From contig NZ_JAWJZH010000001.1 of NCBI RefSeq assembly GCF_033063295.1, positions 744,001 to 808,000 of the forward strand: a stretch of 64,000 nucleotides of DNA, read 5' to 3'. This DNA comes from Nitrosomonas sp. Is35 (lineage in GTDB: Bacteria > Pseudomonadota > Gammaproteobacteria > Burkholderiales > Nitrosomonadaceae). The translations under genes were made by a program, and so were the position numbers. The first letter of the stretch is position 1; each line of letters begins with the position of its first letter. The notes below the pieces were generated by a model, which saw only the letters and a program-made list of their open reading frames with translations, ran no database searches and was not told the origin of the DNA. This document shows, piece by piece, positions 44,301 through 51,706 of the stretch.

Positions 44301-44586
44301 CGATATTGTAGGTAGTGCCGCCGACCGAGGACGTGCCGTTCTTGTTCAGCAAACCTTCGATGTTGATTTGATCGGCCGCATTCAACGTAATGGTGAATTG
44401 CGTGGCGGAATCGAGCTCGACATTCGCTGAAGTGAGGGTATAGGTTGCGCCACTTTGTCCGGTCAGAGTCAGTTTCGATACATCAATGTCATTGAGCGGC
44501 CCGGCGGTGGCCGCCATATTGGTTCCGGTGACAATCAGCTTGTTATTGTTGGCGTTGTACGTGGCCGAAGTGATGGTCGTCGTCAT
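38323..44586 (-). CDS. Giant RTX-type adhesin with 12 tandem repeats
   Basis: The product has 2087 residues and no classical signal peptide, which fits type I secretion. Residues 4 to about 1485 are 12 repeats of roughly 123 residues, each beginning ITSATYDASTGTLTVTGS and ending NGITVSNV-AP. A glycine-rich linker (GGGSGGGGSG) and a unique region follow. RTX calcium-binding nonapeptides (GGSGDDTIG..., GGTGNDVLNGGSGSDRLNGG; about 39300-39480) come next. The end has DUF4214-like pieces (YNHTLNRPATDSELSAQLARLES). It is probably a cell-surface adhesin for attachment or biofilm. No type I transporter genes are in the window. A small frame overlaps its start (ATGA). Confidence 0.85.
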   Translation of the reverse strand: MTTTITSATYNANNNKLIVTGTNMAATAGPLNDIDVSKLTLTGQSGATYTLTSANVELDSATQFTITLNAADQINIEGLLNKNGTSSVGGTTYNIAAAADWNPAQSGNADTTGNGVTVSNVQIPTISSTTYDASTGTLTVSGSNFVKASGAANDIDASLFTFTGDGSATYTLIDTSDVEITSASSFTITLSSTDKAAISLILNEDGGSSNDGTSYNLAAADDWNTVIGNTNIADTSNSITVSNVPPPAITSATYDISSHILTVTGTGLIRKGGPNNDIDVSKLTLTGKGGATYTLTSAQVEIDSATQFNVTLNATDQVNVAGLLNKNGTASTDGVTYNIAAADNWSRELSGHADTTGNGITVSNVQIPAITSATYNASTGALTVTGSNLVNANGAANDIVASKFTFSGEGGSTYTLTDSANVEITSATAFTITLSATDKAAVNQIVNKNSTSSTGGTTYNLAAAEDWAAGADAAVVIADTTGNGITVSNVAAPAITSATYDASTGILAVTGSGFLKASGAANDIIASKFTFTGEGGSTYTLTDSANVEITSGTAFTITLSATDKAAVNQIVNKNSTSSTGGTTYNLAAAEDWAAGADSAIVTADTSGNSITVSNVAVPAITSVTYDASSGALIVSGSGFLKASGAANDIIASKFTFSGEGGSTYTLTDSANVEITSGTAFTITLSSTDKATVNQTINKNGTSSTDGTTYNLAAAEDWTAGADAAAVTADTTGNGITVSNVAAPAITSAAYDYSSNVLTITGSGFLQKSGASNDIDLSKLTITGASGATYTITSAANIEITSGTSFSVTLTDADLTNVEALLNKNGASAIGSTIYNLAAAEDWAAGADSAVAVADLTGNGITVSHYAVPMITSATFDASTNVLTVSGSNFVSNSGASNDVTVSLFTLTGEGGSYTLTSSAVDVTSATAFSITLNAADQLAVHGLLNKNGTVSSSATAYNIAAAEDWMAGSAASLTVADLTGNSIIVSNVQTPAITSAAYDSDTGILTVTGSNFFKKIGTDNDIDISTLTLTGGTANTTYTITSSSDVEITSSTSFSVTLSGTDKIAVDALLDQTGTASSGGSTYNLAAADHWLSAADSATVISDTTNAITATVSLNPRIISATYDAASGTLAVTGINLQANGGGADIDASRFTFSGEGGSTYTLTDSADVEITSGTAFTLTLSATDKAAVNQIINQNGTASTGGAVYNLAAADDWDTNVTSGNTADTTDNGITVSNVAAPSIISASYDASTGTLAVTGSGFLQLNGTNNDIDASQFTFTGESGDSYTLTGSADVDITSGTAFTITLSSNDRAAVNQIVNKNGATSTNGASYNLTAGEDWAAGASAAATVADAAGNTVMTSNVAAPVITSATYNTGTGVLIVTGSGFLKAGGTANDIDASKFTFTGEGGATYALSDTADVDITSGSTFTLTLSSTDKTAVNLLLNKAGTASNDATSYNLAAAEDWAAGADAAITIADTGGNGITVSIPLSPGGGSGGGGSGNDGTTTTIVDGTIITTTTQSDDTVVINVPVIQPSRQDDPASLFFTHADIPVAADTQGDHLLMVSLPAGSGLTTTDWTQTLDPVQAEADIATALAHMNGLSSDTVNDLTAKASAFLAQLPDGNPLNIHSVTLRVAGDQPPALPIIISHPAANTASSMLVIDARQLPLGTIIQLDNVRFASIVGAARVTGGNGKSFAAGDNRDQFIVSGGEDDILSGGSGDDTIGSLDGNDQTSGDAGNDTVYGGTGNDVLNGGSGSDRLNGGFGFDSAIQAGQLSGYWVAVAGNTVTLTQTNGEADTLTDVESVRFVSGPSLAIAYSETEAVAHHLARTWLGRDLTVAEGSAVQNWSGATAADILAAFHSLPEAVPFLNKTGSELLTGWDTDPAIIRVDAVRDVTFGGENNQGYLPSGLAINADGGAGYDVLRMPGGRDGVHLEFSGDRLELTQLSDGAMFSLRNTEMIAFDNHETVVIAHNQTEGILARLVHSFFNRDATIAEWQLGFETLQQPYDADAILDWFQQNAGLQELSDTDYIRTVYNHTLNRPATDSELSAQLARLESNAIDRNWLTVEIAQSDEAAAHLVGSVMLHEGWI
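40130..44577 (-). repeat. 12 tandem coding repeats of about 370 bp
   Basis: Twelve units with conserved punctuation (ANDIDASKFTFTGEGGSTYT, AAVNQIVNKNSTSSTGGTTYNL, ITVSNVAAP) fill this stretch of the adhesin. Units 4, 5 and 6 (counting from the N-terminus) are nearly identical, showing recent expansion by recombination. Units 1-3 and 7-9 have diverged. Copy number could vary between strains or be mis-assembled. Confidence 0.85.
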
Positions 44587-44762
44587 TGGATTGAACCGCC
44601 GTTGTTGAAACTGCCCGGTTGCGCATGGCGTGCAGTTTTACCGCTGATTGTTTTTAAGACCTGACCGTCATTCAATGGAACATTTGCAGCAGCTGTAACG
44701 TATGTAAAGGCGTTGGTCGGGAGAGTTGCGGTACAGAGGTCTATCCATGAAGCTTTAATCAT
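44583..44762 (-). CDS. Small frame overlapping the adhesin start (59 residues)
   Basis: An ATG at 44762 opens MIKASWIDLCTATLPTNAFT and ends GGSIQ with a TGA that overlaps the adhesin ATG (ATGA). This overlap is typical of translational coupling. The frame also opens earlier at 44798. No ribosome binding site of note is present, and the sequence matches no family I know. It may be a helper peptide, a decayed N-terminus of the adhesin, or chance. Confidence 0.35.
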   Translation of the reverse strand: MIKASWIDLCTATLPTNAFTYVTAAANVPLNDGQVLKTISGKTARHAQPGSFNNGGSIQ

Positions 44763-45218
44763 TTTTAATAGTCTTATAGTATTAATAAATAAAATCAATT
44801 AACTATAATGATTTTTTTATATTCTGAAGGGAATCATGCCGAATGACTGGGACCGGTTCCTATATGCCAGCACACTCTTATTAGCGGTTGATGTAAGTAA
44901 AAATGAAGAAAAAAATAGTTTTATATAGTAATTTTCCTACATGAAATAATGAACTCGGATTAAACATAGTCGGATCATCAAGTTAGTCGATCTTAAATGC
45001 CCTGACGGCAGGATATGTGTGGCAACTAGGTACTCAAGAGCAATTTCTGCAAGAAATTCATAATGCTTAATAGAACCAAGCGAACGGATTCAGAGTTTTC
45101 TTACTTTACGAGTGAAATTGTCACCACCGGTTAAATGGATGGCATTGTTGCCGGTTGAGTCGTGTTTGGAATGAATCGATAGAAATCATTGTTTAAGCGG
45201 TAGTGATAAAATGCTGGC
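44763..45218. other. AT-rich region between adhesin and GTPase operon
   Basis: These 456 bases lie between two divergent transcription units and must contain promoters for both. The stretch near 44770-44930 is very AT-rich. A 7-bp inverted repeat AATTTCT-GCA-AGAAATT lies at 45042-45058. No gene was found. Confidence 0.45.
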
Positions 45219-46451
45219 ATGATGAGACCGAACGGTTTGACAGACTGGCGCAATTACTGGGAGCAGCTTCGTACCGCGCTGCTGGAGCCCAGTGTCGACA
45301 AGTCCCTGCTGGAGGCATCGTTGCGCGAGGCGCGCGCGAAGATGCCGGTGCCGGTATTGTGGCTACTGGGTAAAACGCAATCCGGCAAGACATCGATTAT
45401 CCGCGCACTGACGGGCAGTCCGGCGGCGGAAATCGGCAACGGTTTTCAACCGTGCACGCGTAGTGCGCAGTTTTACGATTTTCCGGCTGAAGCCTCGGTG
45501 GTGCGGTTTCTCGATACGCGTGGTCTGGGTGAAGTGGCGTACGATCCCGGCGACGATATGCATTATTGTGAAGCGCAGGCGCATTTGCTGGTGGCGGTGA
45601 TGAAAGTGGCGGATGTGCATCAGGCTGCGGTGTTCGATGTATTGCAAGCGATCCGCCGGCGTCATCCGGAATGGCCGTTGCTGATCGTGCAGACCGGTTT
45701 GCATGAACTGTATCCCGGCCAATTTGCGCACATTCAGCCGTGGCCGTATGCCAACGATCCTTTGCCTGATTCCATTCCGCTCGATTTGCGCCGCGCTCTG
45801 CTGGCGCAGCGCGCTGCCTTGAAGCCACTGCCCGGTTTTGCCCCGGTGCGCTGGGTGGCGGTCGATTTGACATTGCCGGAAGATGGATTTGCGCCGCCGG
45901 ATTATGGCTTGGAAGCGTTGTGGCAGGCAATCGAAGCGCTGACATCCTTGGGTTTGCAGCATCAGCTGAGCGGTGACCAGGAAGTGCAGGATCTCTACGC
46001 GCGCACCGCGCATCAGCATATCGCAGGTTATGCGCTGACCGCGGCGGGATTGGGTGCTTTGCCGGTGGTGGATTTGGTCGCGGTGTCGGCGGTGCAGGCA
46101 AAATTGTTGCATAGTCTGGCGTTGCTGTACGGGCAGCGCTGGGATAAAAGCACCGTCACGGAATTTATCGGTTTGGCGGGCGCGGGAATTGCCTCCGGTT
46201 ACCTGGCACGGCTATTGACCCGTGCTGCGACCAAATTCATACCGGTGTGGGGACAGACCGTGGGGGCGTTATGGGGCGCCAGTTCCAGCGGTGCGACCAC
46301 GTACGCGCTGGGCAAGGCGGCGATCTATTTCTTTACGCGGCGCAAGGACGGCCTGAACGTGGATGCGGATACCTTGCGGCAGATTTATGCGGAAGAATTG
46401 GAACGCAGCGCGTCGATACTCAAAGACCGTCTGCGGGGAAAATCCGGATGA
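45219..46451 (+). CDS. YcjF-like GTPase with C-terminal membrane (DUF697) domain
   Basis: The product has 410 residues. A GTPase domain carries the P-loop GKTQSGKTS (about 51-59) and the G3-like DTRG (about 98-101). The G4 NKxD motif is replaced by QTGLHE, so guanine specificity is unclear. The C-terminal half (about 265-375) is hydrophobic with AGYALTAAGLGALPVVDLVAVSAVQ and a TTYALGKAAIYFF helix, the DUF697 pattern. Members sit on the inner membrane; their role is unknown, although some E. coli relatives (YcjX/YcjF) are phage-shock genes. It overlaps the next GTPase gene by four bases (ATGA). Confidence 0.8.
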   Translation: MMRPNGLTDWRNYWEQLRTALLEPSVDKSLLEASLREARAKMPVPVLWLLGKTQSGKTSIIRALTGSPAAEIGNGFQPCTRSAQFYDFPAEASVVRFLDTRGLGEVAYDPGDDMHYCEAQAHLLVAVMKVADVHQAAVFDVLQAIRRRHPEWPLLIVQTGLHELYPGQFAHIQPWPYANDPLPDSIPLDLRRALLAQRAALKPLPGFAPVRWVAVDLTLPEDGFAPPDYGLEALWQAIEALTSLGLQHQLSGDQEVQDLYARTAHQHIAGYALTAAGLGALPVVDLVAVSAVQAKLLHSLALLYGQRWDKSTVTEFIGLAGAGIASGYLARLLTRAATKFIPVWGQTVGALWGASSSGATTYALGKAAIYFFTRRKDGLNVDADTLRQIYAEELERSASILKDRLRGKSG

Positions 46452-48001
46452 AAGCACCACTGCCCGCTGTTAATCCGCTGCGGTTACTGGTTTTCATCCT
46501 GATGCTGTTGCCGCTGCTGGCGCTGTTGGGATTCGGCTTCTTCTGGCTGTGGCAGGGCGGTTATTTGCAGTATTGGCTGATTGCCATGGTGGTGTGCGGC
46601 GGCCTGGGGTACGGCTTGCAGTATTGGCTGGTGCGGCAGGAGCGGCAATTGTTAACGGATTCGGCCACCGAACCTAATCCGGATTGGCCGCCGAGCGCGG
46701 ATGCGGTCTGGCAGCAAGTTGAAGCGTTGGCCGAGACCTGTAATCCGCAGGATTGGCCGATCGAGGAGGGTACCTGGGTGCTGGTGCTGGGGCAGAAAAC
46801 GATGGAAACGGTCGCGCATTGTTATCACCCGGATGTCGAAAAACCGTTGCTGGAACTGACCATACCGCATACCTTGATGATTATCGAGCGGGCGAGCCGC
46901 GATCTGCGCCAGGATGTGGCGGAAAAAATACCGTTCAGCAATCGCCTGACCATTGGCGATTTGTTCCGGATACAGCGCTGGAAGGCTAAGGTGGAACGGC
47001 TGTTTAGTATCTATCGCGCCGGCAGCCTGCTCATCAATCCGGTCAATGCTTTGCTGAGCGAAGCGTGGCGGCATTTGCGCGAGCGCAGTTTCGATCAGGC
47101 CAAGGATGAATTGCACCGCTGGTTTTTGCGTACCTATGTGTGCAAAGTGGGGTACTACGCGATTGATCTGTATAGCGGCCGTTTGCCGTTAGGCGATGAA
47201 GAATTCATGACTGCGCCAACCCCGGAATCCAAAGCCGATCTGGGGCAGGTCGAAGAAACCGCAAAACCTGCTGTTGAGCCGTTGCGCATTCTCGTTTTGG
47301 GGCGGTCCAACTCGGGTAAATCGAGCCTGATCAATGCATTATTTGGCACATTGACGACAGCTGCCGATGTGCTGCCGGACACCACGCAAGCCCTTAAACC
47401 GTTTGCTTTATCGCGCGAAGGTTTGACGCAAGCGCTGATTTTCGATAGTCCGGGGTGTGACAGTGCATTGTTTGATCATCAGCGGATGCTGGTTGCGGCA
47501 GAAAATGCCGATCTGATTTTGTGGCTGAGTCCGGCCAACCGGCCCGACCGGCAGATTGAGCGCGATTGTTTGGACGTATTGCGCGCCACCCAAGCCGCGC
47601 GCACGGACCGCCGTGCGCCGCCGCTACTGGTGGTGGCGAGTTTTATCGATCGCCTGCGGCCGGTCAACGAATGGCAGCCGCCGTACGACCTGACGCATCC
47701 GGCGAGCAGCAAGGCAACCCATATCGCCGCAGCGGTGCGGGTTATCGCGGCTGATCTGGCGGTAGCGGTTGAGCAGGTGATTCCTGTCTGTTTGCTGACG
47801 GGTAAAGTTTATAATGTCGACGATACCCTTTGGGCCGCGATTCTGAATCATCAGGACGAAGCGTTGCGGGTGCGGCTAATGCGCTGCCTGGGTGCCAGAA
47901 AGCGCGCCGAAGACTGGGTCATGCTGCGGCGGCAGATGGCGGGTGCGGGCCGGTTTGTGCGGGATTTGCCGGACATATTGGGAAAACGCAGCGGGCGGTA
48001 A
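46448..48001 (+). CDS. Membrane-anchored GTPase, coupled to the upstream GTPase
   Basis: The ATG at 46448 overlaps the upstream stop (ATGA), giving 517 residues. Two N-terminal membrane helices (about 10-34 and 39-56) precede a helical middle and a GTPase domain (about 275-440). The domain has P-loop GRSNSGKSSLIN and G3 DSPGCD; the G4 motif is altered (ASFIDRLRP, close to NKxD only in the Asp). A Thr in LPDTTQ is the probable G2. Together the two genes probably form a membrane GTPase pair. Stress-response genes of this kind are often found in operons; here the partner is another GTPase. The next gene (DUF3750) begins 109 bases on. Confidence 0.75.
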   Translation: MKAPLPAVNPLRLLVFILMLLPLLALLGFGFFWLWQGGYLQYWLIAMVVCGGLGYGLQYWLVRQERQLLTDSATEPNPDWPPSADAVWQQVEALAETCNPQDWPIEEGTWVLVLGQKTMETVAHCYHPDVEKPLLELTIPHTLMIIERASRDLRQDVAEKIPFSNRLTIGDLFRIQRWKAKVERLFSIYRAGSLLINPVNALLSEAWRHLRERSFDQAKDELHRWFLRTYVCKVGYYAIDLYSGRLPLGDEEFMTAPTPESKADLGQVEETAKPAVEPLRILVLGRSNSGKSSLINALFGTLTTAADVLPDTTQALKPFALSREGLTQALIFDSPGCDSALFDHQRMLVAAENADLILWLSPANRPDRQIERDCLDVLRATQAARTDRRAPPLLVVASFIDRLRPVNEWQPPYDLTHPASSKATHIAAAVRVIAADLAVAVEQVIPVCLLTGKVYNVDDTLWAAILNHQDEALRVRLMRCLGARKRAEDWVMLRRQMAGAGRFVRDLPDILGKRSGR

Positions 48002-48110
48002 TGAGTTGGCCATGGAAATACATCGGTAAAGCGGATTTCGCATATACTGCGATCCATCTCAATGCTCCAAGATTGCATCATTTTTAATCCCTAATCAGTT
48101 GAATCACTCA

Positions 48111-48872
48111 GTGAAGCGCACTTTAACCGTAGTTTTCCTCTTATTTGCTGTGGGTCTGATCGTGCTGACGGTTGTTCCGGATCGCGCACGGGCGCAATAC
48201 TGGTGGAACGCGAGCCGTGAACCGGTGGGTTTGGCGCCCGATCCTACATCGACGCCGGAAGCGATTGTGCAGGTTTACGGCGCGCGCGCATTCAGCTGGC
48301 GCGGCTACTTCGGGATTCATACCTGGATTGCGGTGAAACCCTCGGCGGCACAGTCGTACACCATTTATGAAGTGATCGGCTGGTTGCAGCGCCGTAAGCT
48401 CCCGGTGGTAGTGATTCATGAGAATGTGCCGGACCGGCGCTGGTATGGCAATATGCCGGAGCTTCTGCTGGAAAAACGGGGTGACGGCGTGGACGCGCTG
48501 ATCGGAAAAATTGACCAGGCGGCACGCAGTTACCCGTATGCAAAGGATTACACGATTTGGCCCGGCCCCAATTCCAATACCTTTACCGCCTGGATTTCCC
48601 GGGCTGTCCCGGAATTGCAATTGGATCTGCCGCCCACCGCGATCGGTAAGGATTACCTGGGGTACCGGCTGGTTTCGCAAGCACCGAGCGGCAGCGGCTT
48701 CCAGGTTTCCATCTTTGGCTTGCTGGGCGTACTGGTCAGCGCGGTGGAAGGTGTCGAGTTGAACCTGCTAGGATTGTCGTTCGGTGTCGATCTCGATCCA
48801 CTCGCGCTCAAATTGCCACTGGTCGGGCGCAAAGAACTGAATTCATGGTTCGAGCCTGCGGTTGAAAATTAA
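48111..48872 (+). CDS. DUF3750 family protein
   Basis: The GTG at 48111 starts MKRTLTVVFLLFAVGLIVLT, a signal peptide or anchor; a TTG at 48099 is less likely. The 253-residue product contains the DUF3750 features: WWNASREPVGLAPDP, RAFSWRGYFGIHTWIAVKP, YTIYEVIGW and YPYAKDYTIWPGPNSNTFTAWI, which holds a conserved Trp/Asn region. The function of this family is unknown; it is predicted to be periplasmic. It is separated from the GTPase genes by about 110 bases and from the Fur-box by about 40, so it may have its own promoter or read through from the GTPases. Confidence 0.8.
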   Translation: MKRTLTVVFLLFAVGLIVLTVVPDRARAQYWWNASREPVGLAPDPTSTPEAIVQVYGARAFSWRGYFGIHTWIAVKPSAAQSYTIYEVIGWLQRRKLPVVVIHENVPDRRWYGNMPELLLEKRGDGVDALIGKIDQAARSYPYAKDYTIWPGPNSNTFTAWISRAVPELQLDLPPTAIGKDYLGYRLVSQAPSGSGFQVSIFGLLGVLVSAVEGVELNLLGLSFGVDLDPLALKLPLVGRKELNSWFEPAVEN

Positions 48873-48909
48873 TTGCGTTCTTTAAACCTTGAGTTCATGG
48901 TATTTAATT

Positions 48910-48928
48910 GATAATTATTCTTATTCAT
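48910..48928 (+). promoter_or_regulatory. Candidate Fur box upstream of fbpA
   Basis: GATAATTATTCTTATTCAT matches 12 of 19 positions of the Fur consensus. It lies about 60-80 bases before the ferric-iron binding protein gene, where an iron-repressed promoter is expected. The first ten bases are the same as in the tonB candidate. This supports one Fur regulon for both loci. Confidence 0.55.
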
Positions 48929-48987
48929 ACTATAGTAACCCTCAATAATTAATTCGTTTGATGAATCTTTTTGCCTGGAATTTTTTC

Positions 48988-50001
48988 ATGTTGAAATCGA
49001 ATGTAAGCCGTTTTTATTTTGCCGTTTTTTTTCTTTTCTCTTCTCTGATCGCACCGCTGGCGCATGCCGAGGAAGTGGTTGTGTATTCCGCGCGCATTGA
49101 GCAACTTATCAAACCGATGTTTGACGCGTTTACCAAGGAAACCGGGATCAAGGTCAAATACACCACGGATAATGAAGGCGCATTGCTTGCCCGGCTGGAA
49201 GCGGAGGGAAAAAACACGCCAGCGGATCTGCTGATTACTTCCGATGTGGGTAATCTTTGGGCGGCGGCACGGGCAGGCTTGCTGAAGCCGGTGCAATCGA
49301 ACGTGCTGGAAGCCAATATCCCGGCGCATTTGCGTGACCCTCAACAGGAATGGTTCGGTTTGTCGATCCGGGCACGTACACTGATTTATAACACTAAGAA
49401 AGTGAAGCCATCAGAGCTTTCAACTTATGAAGATCTGGCCGATCCGAAATGGAACAAACGGCTGTGTCTTCGCACATCGAAGAAGGTGTATAACCAATCC
49501 CTGGTGGCGATGATGATTGCCGGACATGGCGAAGCCGAGACCGAGAAAATGGTCAAAGGCTGGGTGGCCAATCTGGCGACCGATCCGCTATCCGATGACA
49601 CCCGGGCTTTGGAATTCGTCGCTGCTGGTAAATGCGATGTGACGGTGGTCAATACTTATTACTATGGCCGGTTGATGAAAAAAGACCCGAATTTGCCTTT
49701 GGCGATTTTCTGGCCGAATCAGAATGATGGCGGCGTGCATGTCAATATTTCCGGCGCCGGTGTCACGCGCCATGGCCGTAACGCACAAGCTGCGATTAAA
49801 TTGCTGGAATTCCTGTCATCCGACAAAGCGCAAAATCTCTTCGCCGATGTGAATATGGAATATCCGGTCAATCCAAAGATTGCAGCGGATCCGTTTGTCG
49901 CGGCGTGGGGCAGTTTCAAGCAAAATCCGATGAATCTGGTTAAAGCCGGCGAATTGCAGACCACCGCCGTGAAACTGATGGACCGGGCGGGATATCAGTA
50001 A
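48988..50001 (+). CDS. fbpA: Ferric iron ABC transporter, periplasmic binding protein
   Basis: The ATG at 48988 (MLKSNVSRFYFAVFF) is chosen because GGAA lies close upstream and the signal peptide then ends neatly in LAHA before EEVVVYSAR; ATG/TTG at 48961/48958 are alternatives. The 337-residue product is an FbpA/FutA/AfuA type binding protein. It carries the YSARIEQLIKPMFDAFTKETG start and the iron-ligand tyrosine run CDVTVVNTYYYGRL. It captures Fe3+ in the periplasm for the permease. A Fur-box candidate precedes it. fbpB and fbpC follow, in the standard order. Confidence 0.9.
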   Translation: MLKSNVSRFYFAVFFLFSSLIAPLAHAEEVVVYSARIEQLIKPMFDAFTKETGIKVKYTTDNEGALLARLEAEGKNTPADLLITSDVGNLWAAARAGLLKPVQSNVLEANIPAHLRDPQQEWFGLSIRARTLIYNTKKVKPSELSTYEDLADPKWNKRLCLRTSKKVYNQSLVAMMIAGHGEAETEKMVKGWVANLATDPLSDDTRALEFVAAGKCDVTVVNTYYYGRLMKKDPNLPLAIFWPNQNDGGVHVNISGAGVTRHGRNAQAAIKLLEFLSSDKAQNLFADVNMEYPVNPKIAADPFVAAWGSFKQNPMNLVKAGELQTTAVKLMDRAGYQ

Positions 50002-50100
50002 AAAGGTACGGCCGCTACAAAGATCAATGCGGCGTAGAAGCGCTAGGAAACAATAGCTTCTTACGCCAGTTTTTTCGTTCCGTTTCTTCACAAACATGTC

Positions 50101-51702
50101 ATGGCCATTTGGCGCTCAGTTCCTTTCATAGCCGCTGCATTGGTACTGGCGCCCGTGGGCGTGATCGTGTCCGCTTTTTTTGCACCGGCCAGTGATGTTT
50201 GGCAGCATCTGCTTGAAACGACCCTTCCTCAACTGCTGATCAACACGTTCTGGCTTGCCTTGGGTGTCGTCAGTGGGACTGCGCTATTGGGCATCAGTCT
50301 GGCGTGGCTCACCGCAGTTTATGACTTCACCGGGCGGCGGTTCTTTTCCTGGGCGTTGCTGTTGCCGATGGCGATGCCTGCGTATGTCACGGCATTTGTT
50401 GCTTTGGGACTGTTTGATTTTACCGGTCCGGTACAAACTGTATTGCGCGCCTGGCTGGATTCGGATTTGTCCTGGTTTCCGGATATTCGCGGCAGGGCGG
50501 GTGTGATTGTGGTGATGACGCTGGCTTTTTATCCCTATGTTTATTTACTGGCGCGCAATGCTTTTCTGAGTCAAGGCAAACGCTCGTTGGAGGTGGCGCA
50601 ATCGCTGGGCCTCAACCGTAAGCAAGGATTTTTCAAAGTGGTATTGCCGATGGCACGGCCCTGGATAGCCGGAGGCGTGATGCTAGTGCTTATGGAAACG
50701 TTGGCGGATTTCGGCACCGTGGCGGTGTTTAATTACAACACCTTCACGACCGCAATTTACAAAGCGTGGTTCAGCATGTTTTCACTGCCCGCGGCTTCGC
50801 AGCTCGCTTCTTTATTGATTCTAATCATTTTTGTTGTGATCGTGCTGGAACAGCAGTTCCGGTTGCGTATGCGCTATGCGGAAAGCAAAAGAACCGAACG
50901 TGCGCAGCGTATCCGGTTGATGGGATGGCATAACTGGCTGGTGACCGGTTTTGTCCTGAGTGTCTTGTTTCTGGCATTTCTGCTGCCGGTGTTGCAATTG
51001 TGCCAGTGGGCGATGCGATCGTTTACGCAAGATTATGACGTGGCCCGCTATCTGGAATTTCTCTGGCACTCGCTATCGTTGTCCGGTCTGGCGGCTTTAT
51101 TGATCTGCTTGGTTGTCATCGCCATGGTTTATGCGGCACGGCGTTATCCCAGTCCAGCGACGCGCTATGCGATTCGCATTGCCACGATCGGCTATGCATT
51201 GCCCGGTACGGTGCTGGCGATTGGCGTGTATGTGCCGCTGGTTTGGCTCGATGGGCGGCTCAGCGAATGGATGATGAATTGGTTGCAAATCGAGACAGGG
51301 CAATTGATCCAGGGCACGCTGATGATTATGTTGATTGCCTATTTGATCCGCTTTATGGCGGTCAGCCATTACCCGATCGATGGCGCGATGCAACGGATTA
51401 CGCCTAATATCGACGAAGCGGCGATGAGTTTCGGGTTGCATGGCTGGGCGATGATCCGGAAGGTGCACATTCCGATATTGAAACCGGGAATTTTCACAGC
51501 GGCGACTTTGGTGTTTGTCGATGTCATGAAAGAGATGCCGATTACGCTGATGACGAGGCCTTTTGGCTGGGATACACTGGCGGTGCGAATTTATGAAATG
51601 ACTTCCGAAGGGCAATGGGAGCAGGCTGCGTTGCCGGCGGTTACGCTGGTGCTGGCCGGGCTGATTCCGATTTTCTTGTTTATGCGACAAACTGAGAAGT
51701 AA
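50101..51702 (+). CDS. fbpB: Ferric iron ABC transporter, permease
   Basis: The product has 533 residues with about 12 membrane helices, arranged as two binding-protein-transport modules, the FbpB pattern. Each module has an EAA-like loop: SLEVAQSLGLNRKQGFFKVVLPMARPWI (about 160-190) and IDEAAMSFGLHGWAMIRKVHIPILKPG (about 437-463). It forms the channel for Fe3+ and works with FbpC ATPase. The start is 100 bases after fbpA, an unusually long gap with no visible hairpin, and the stop is five bases before fbpC. Confidence 0.9.
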   Translation: MAIWRSVPFIAAALVLAPVGVIVSAFFAPASDVWQHLLETTLPQLLINTFWLALGVVSGTALLGISLAWLTAVYDFTGRRFFSWALLLPMAMPAYVTAFVALGLFDFTGPVQTVLRAWLDSDLSWFPDIRGRAGVIVVMTLAFYPYVYLLARNAFLSQGKRSLEVAQSLGLNRKQGFFKVVLPMARPWIAGGVMLVLMETLADFGTVAVFNYNTFTTAIYKAWFSMFSLPAASQLASLLILIIFVVIVLEQQFRLRMRYAESKRTERAQRIRLMGWHNWLVTGFVLSVLFLAFLLPVLQLCQWAMRSFTQDYDVARYLEFLWHSLSLSGLAALLICLVVIAMVYAARRYPSPATRYAIRIATIGYALPGTVLAIGVYVPLVWLDGRLSEWMMNWLQIETGQLIQGTLMIMLIAYLIRFMAVSHYPIDGAMQRITPNIDEAAMSFGLHGWAMIRKVHIPILKPGIFTAATLVFVDVMKEMPITLMTRPFGWDTLAVRIYEMTSEGQWEQAALPAVTLVLAGLIPIFLFMRQTEK

Positions 51703-51706
51703 ACCG

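Noticed and set aside
40130..44577. CRISPR-like array
   Set aside because: The repeats are about 370 bp, contiguous and coding, so this is a protein repeat region.
45042..45058. Palindrome AATTTCT-GCA-AGAAATT
   Set aside because: Short and AT-rich in an AT-rich gap; it is recorded only as part of the intergenic description.
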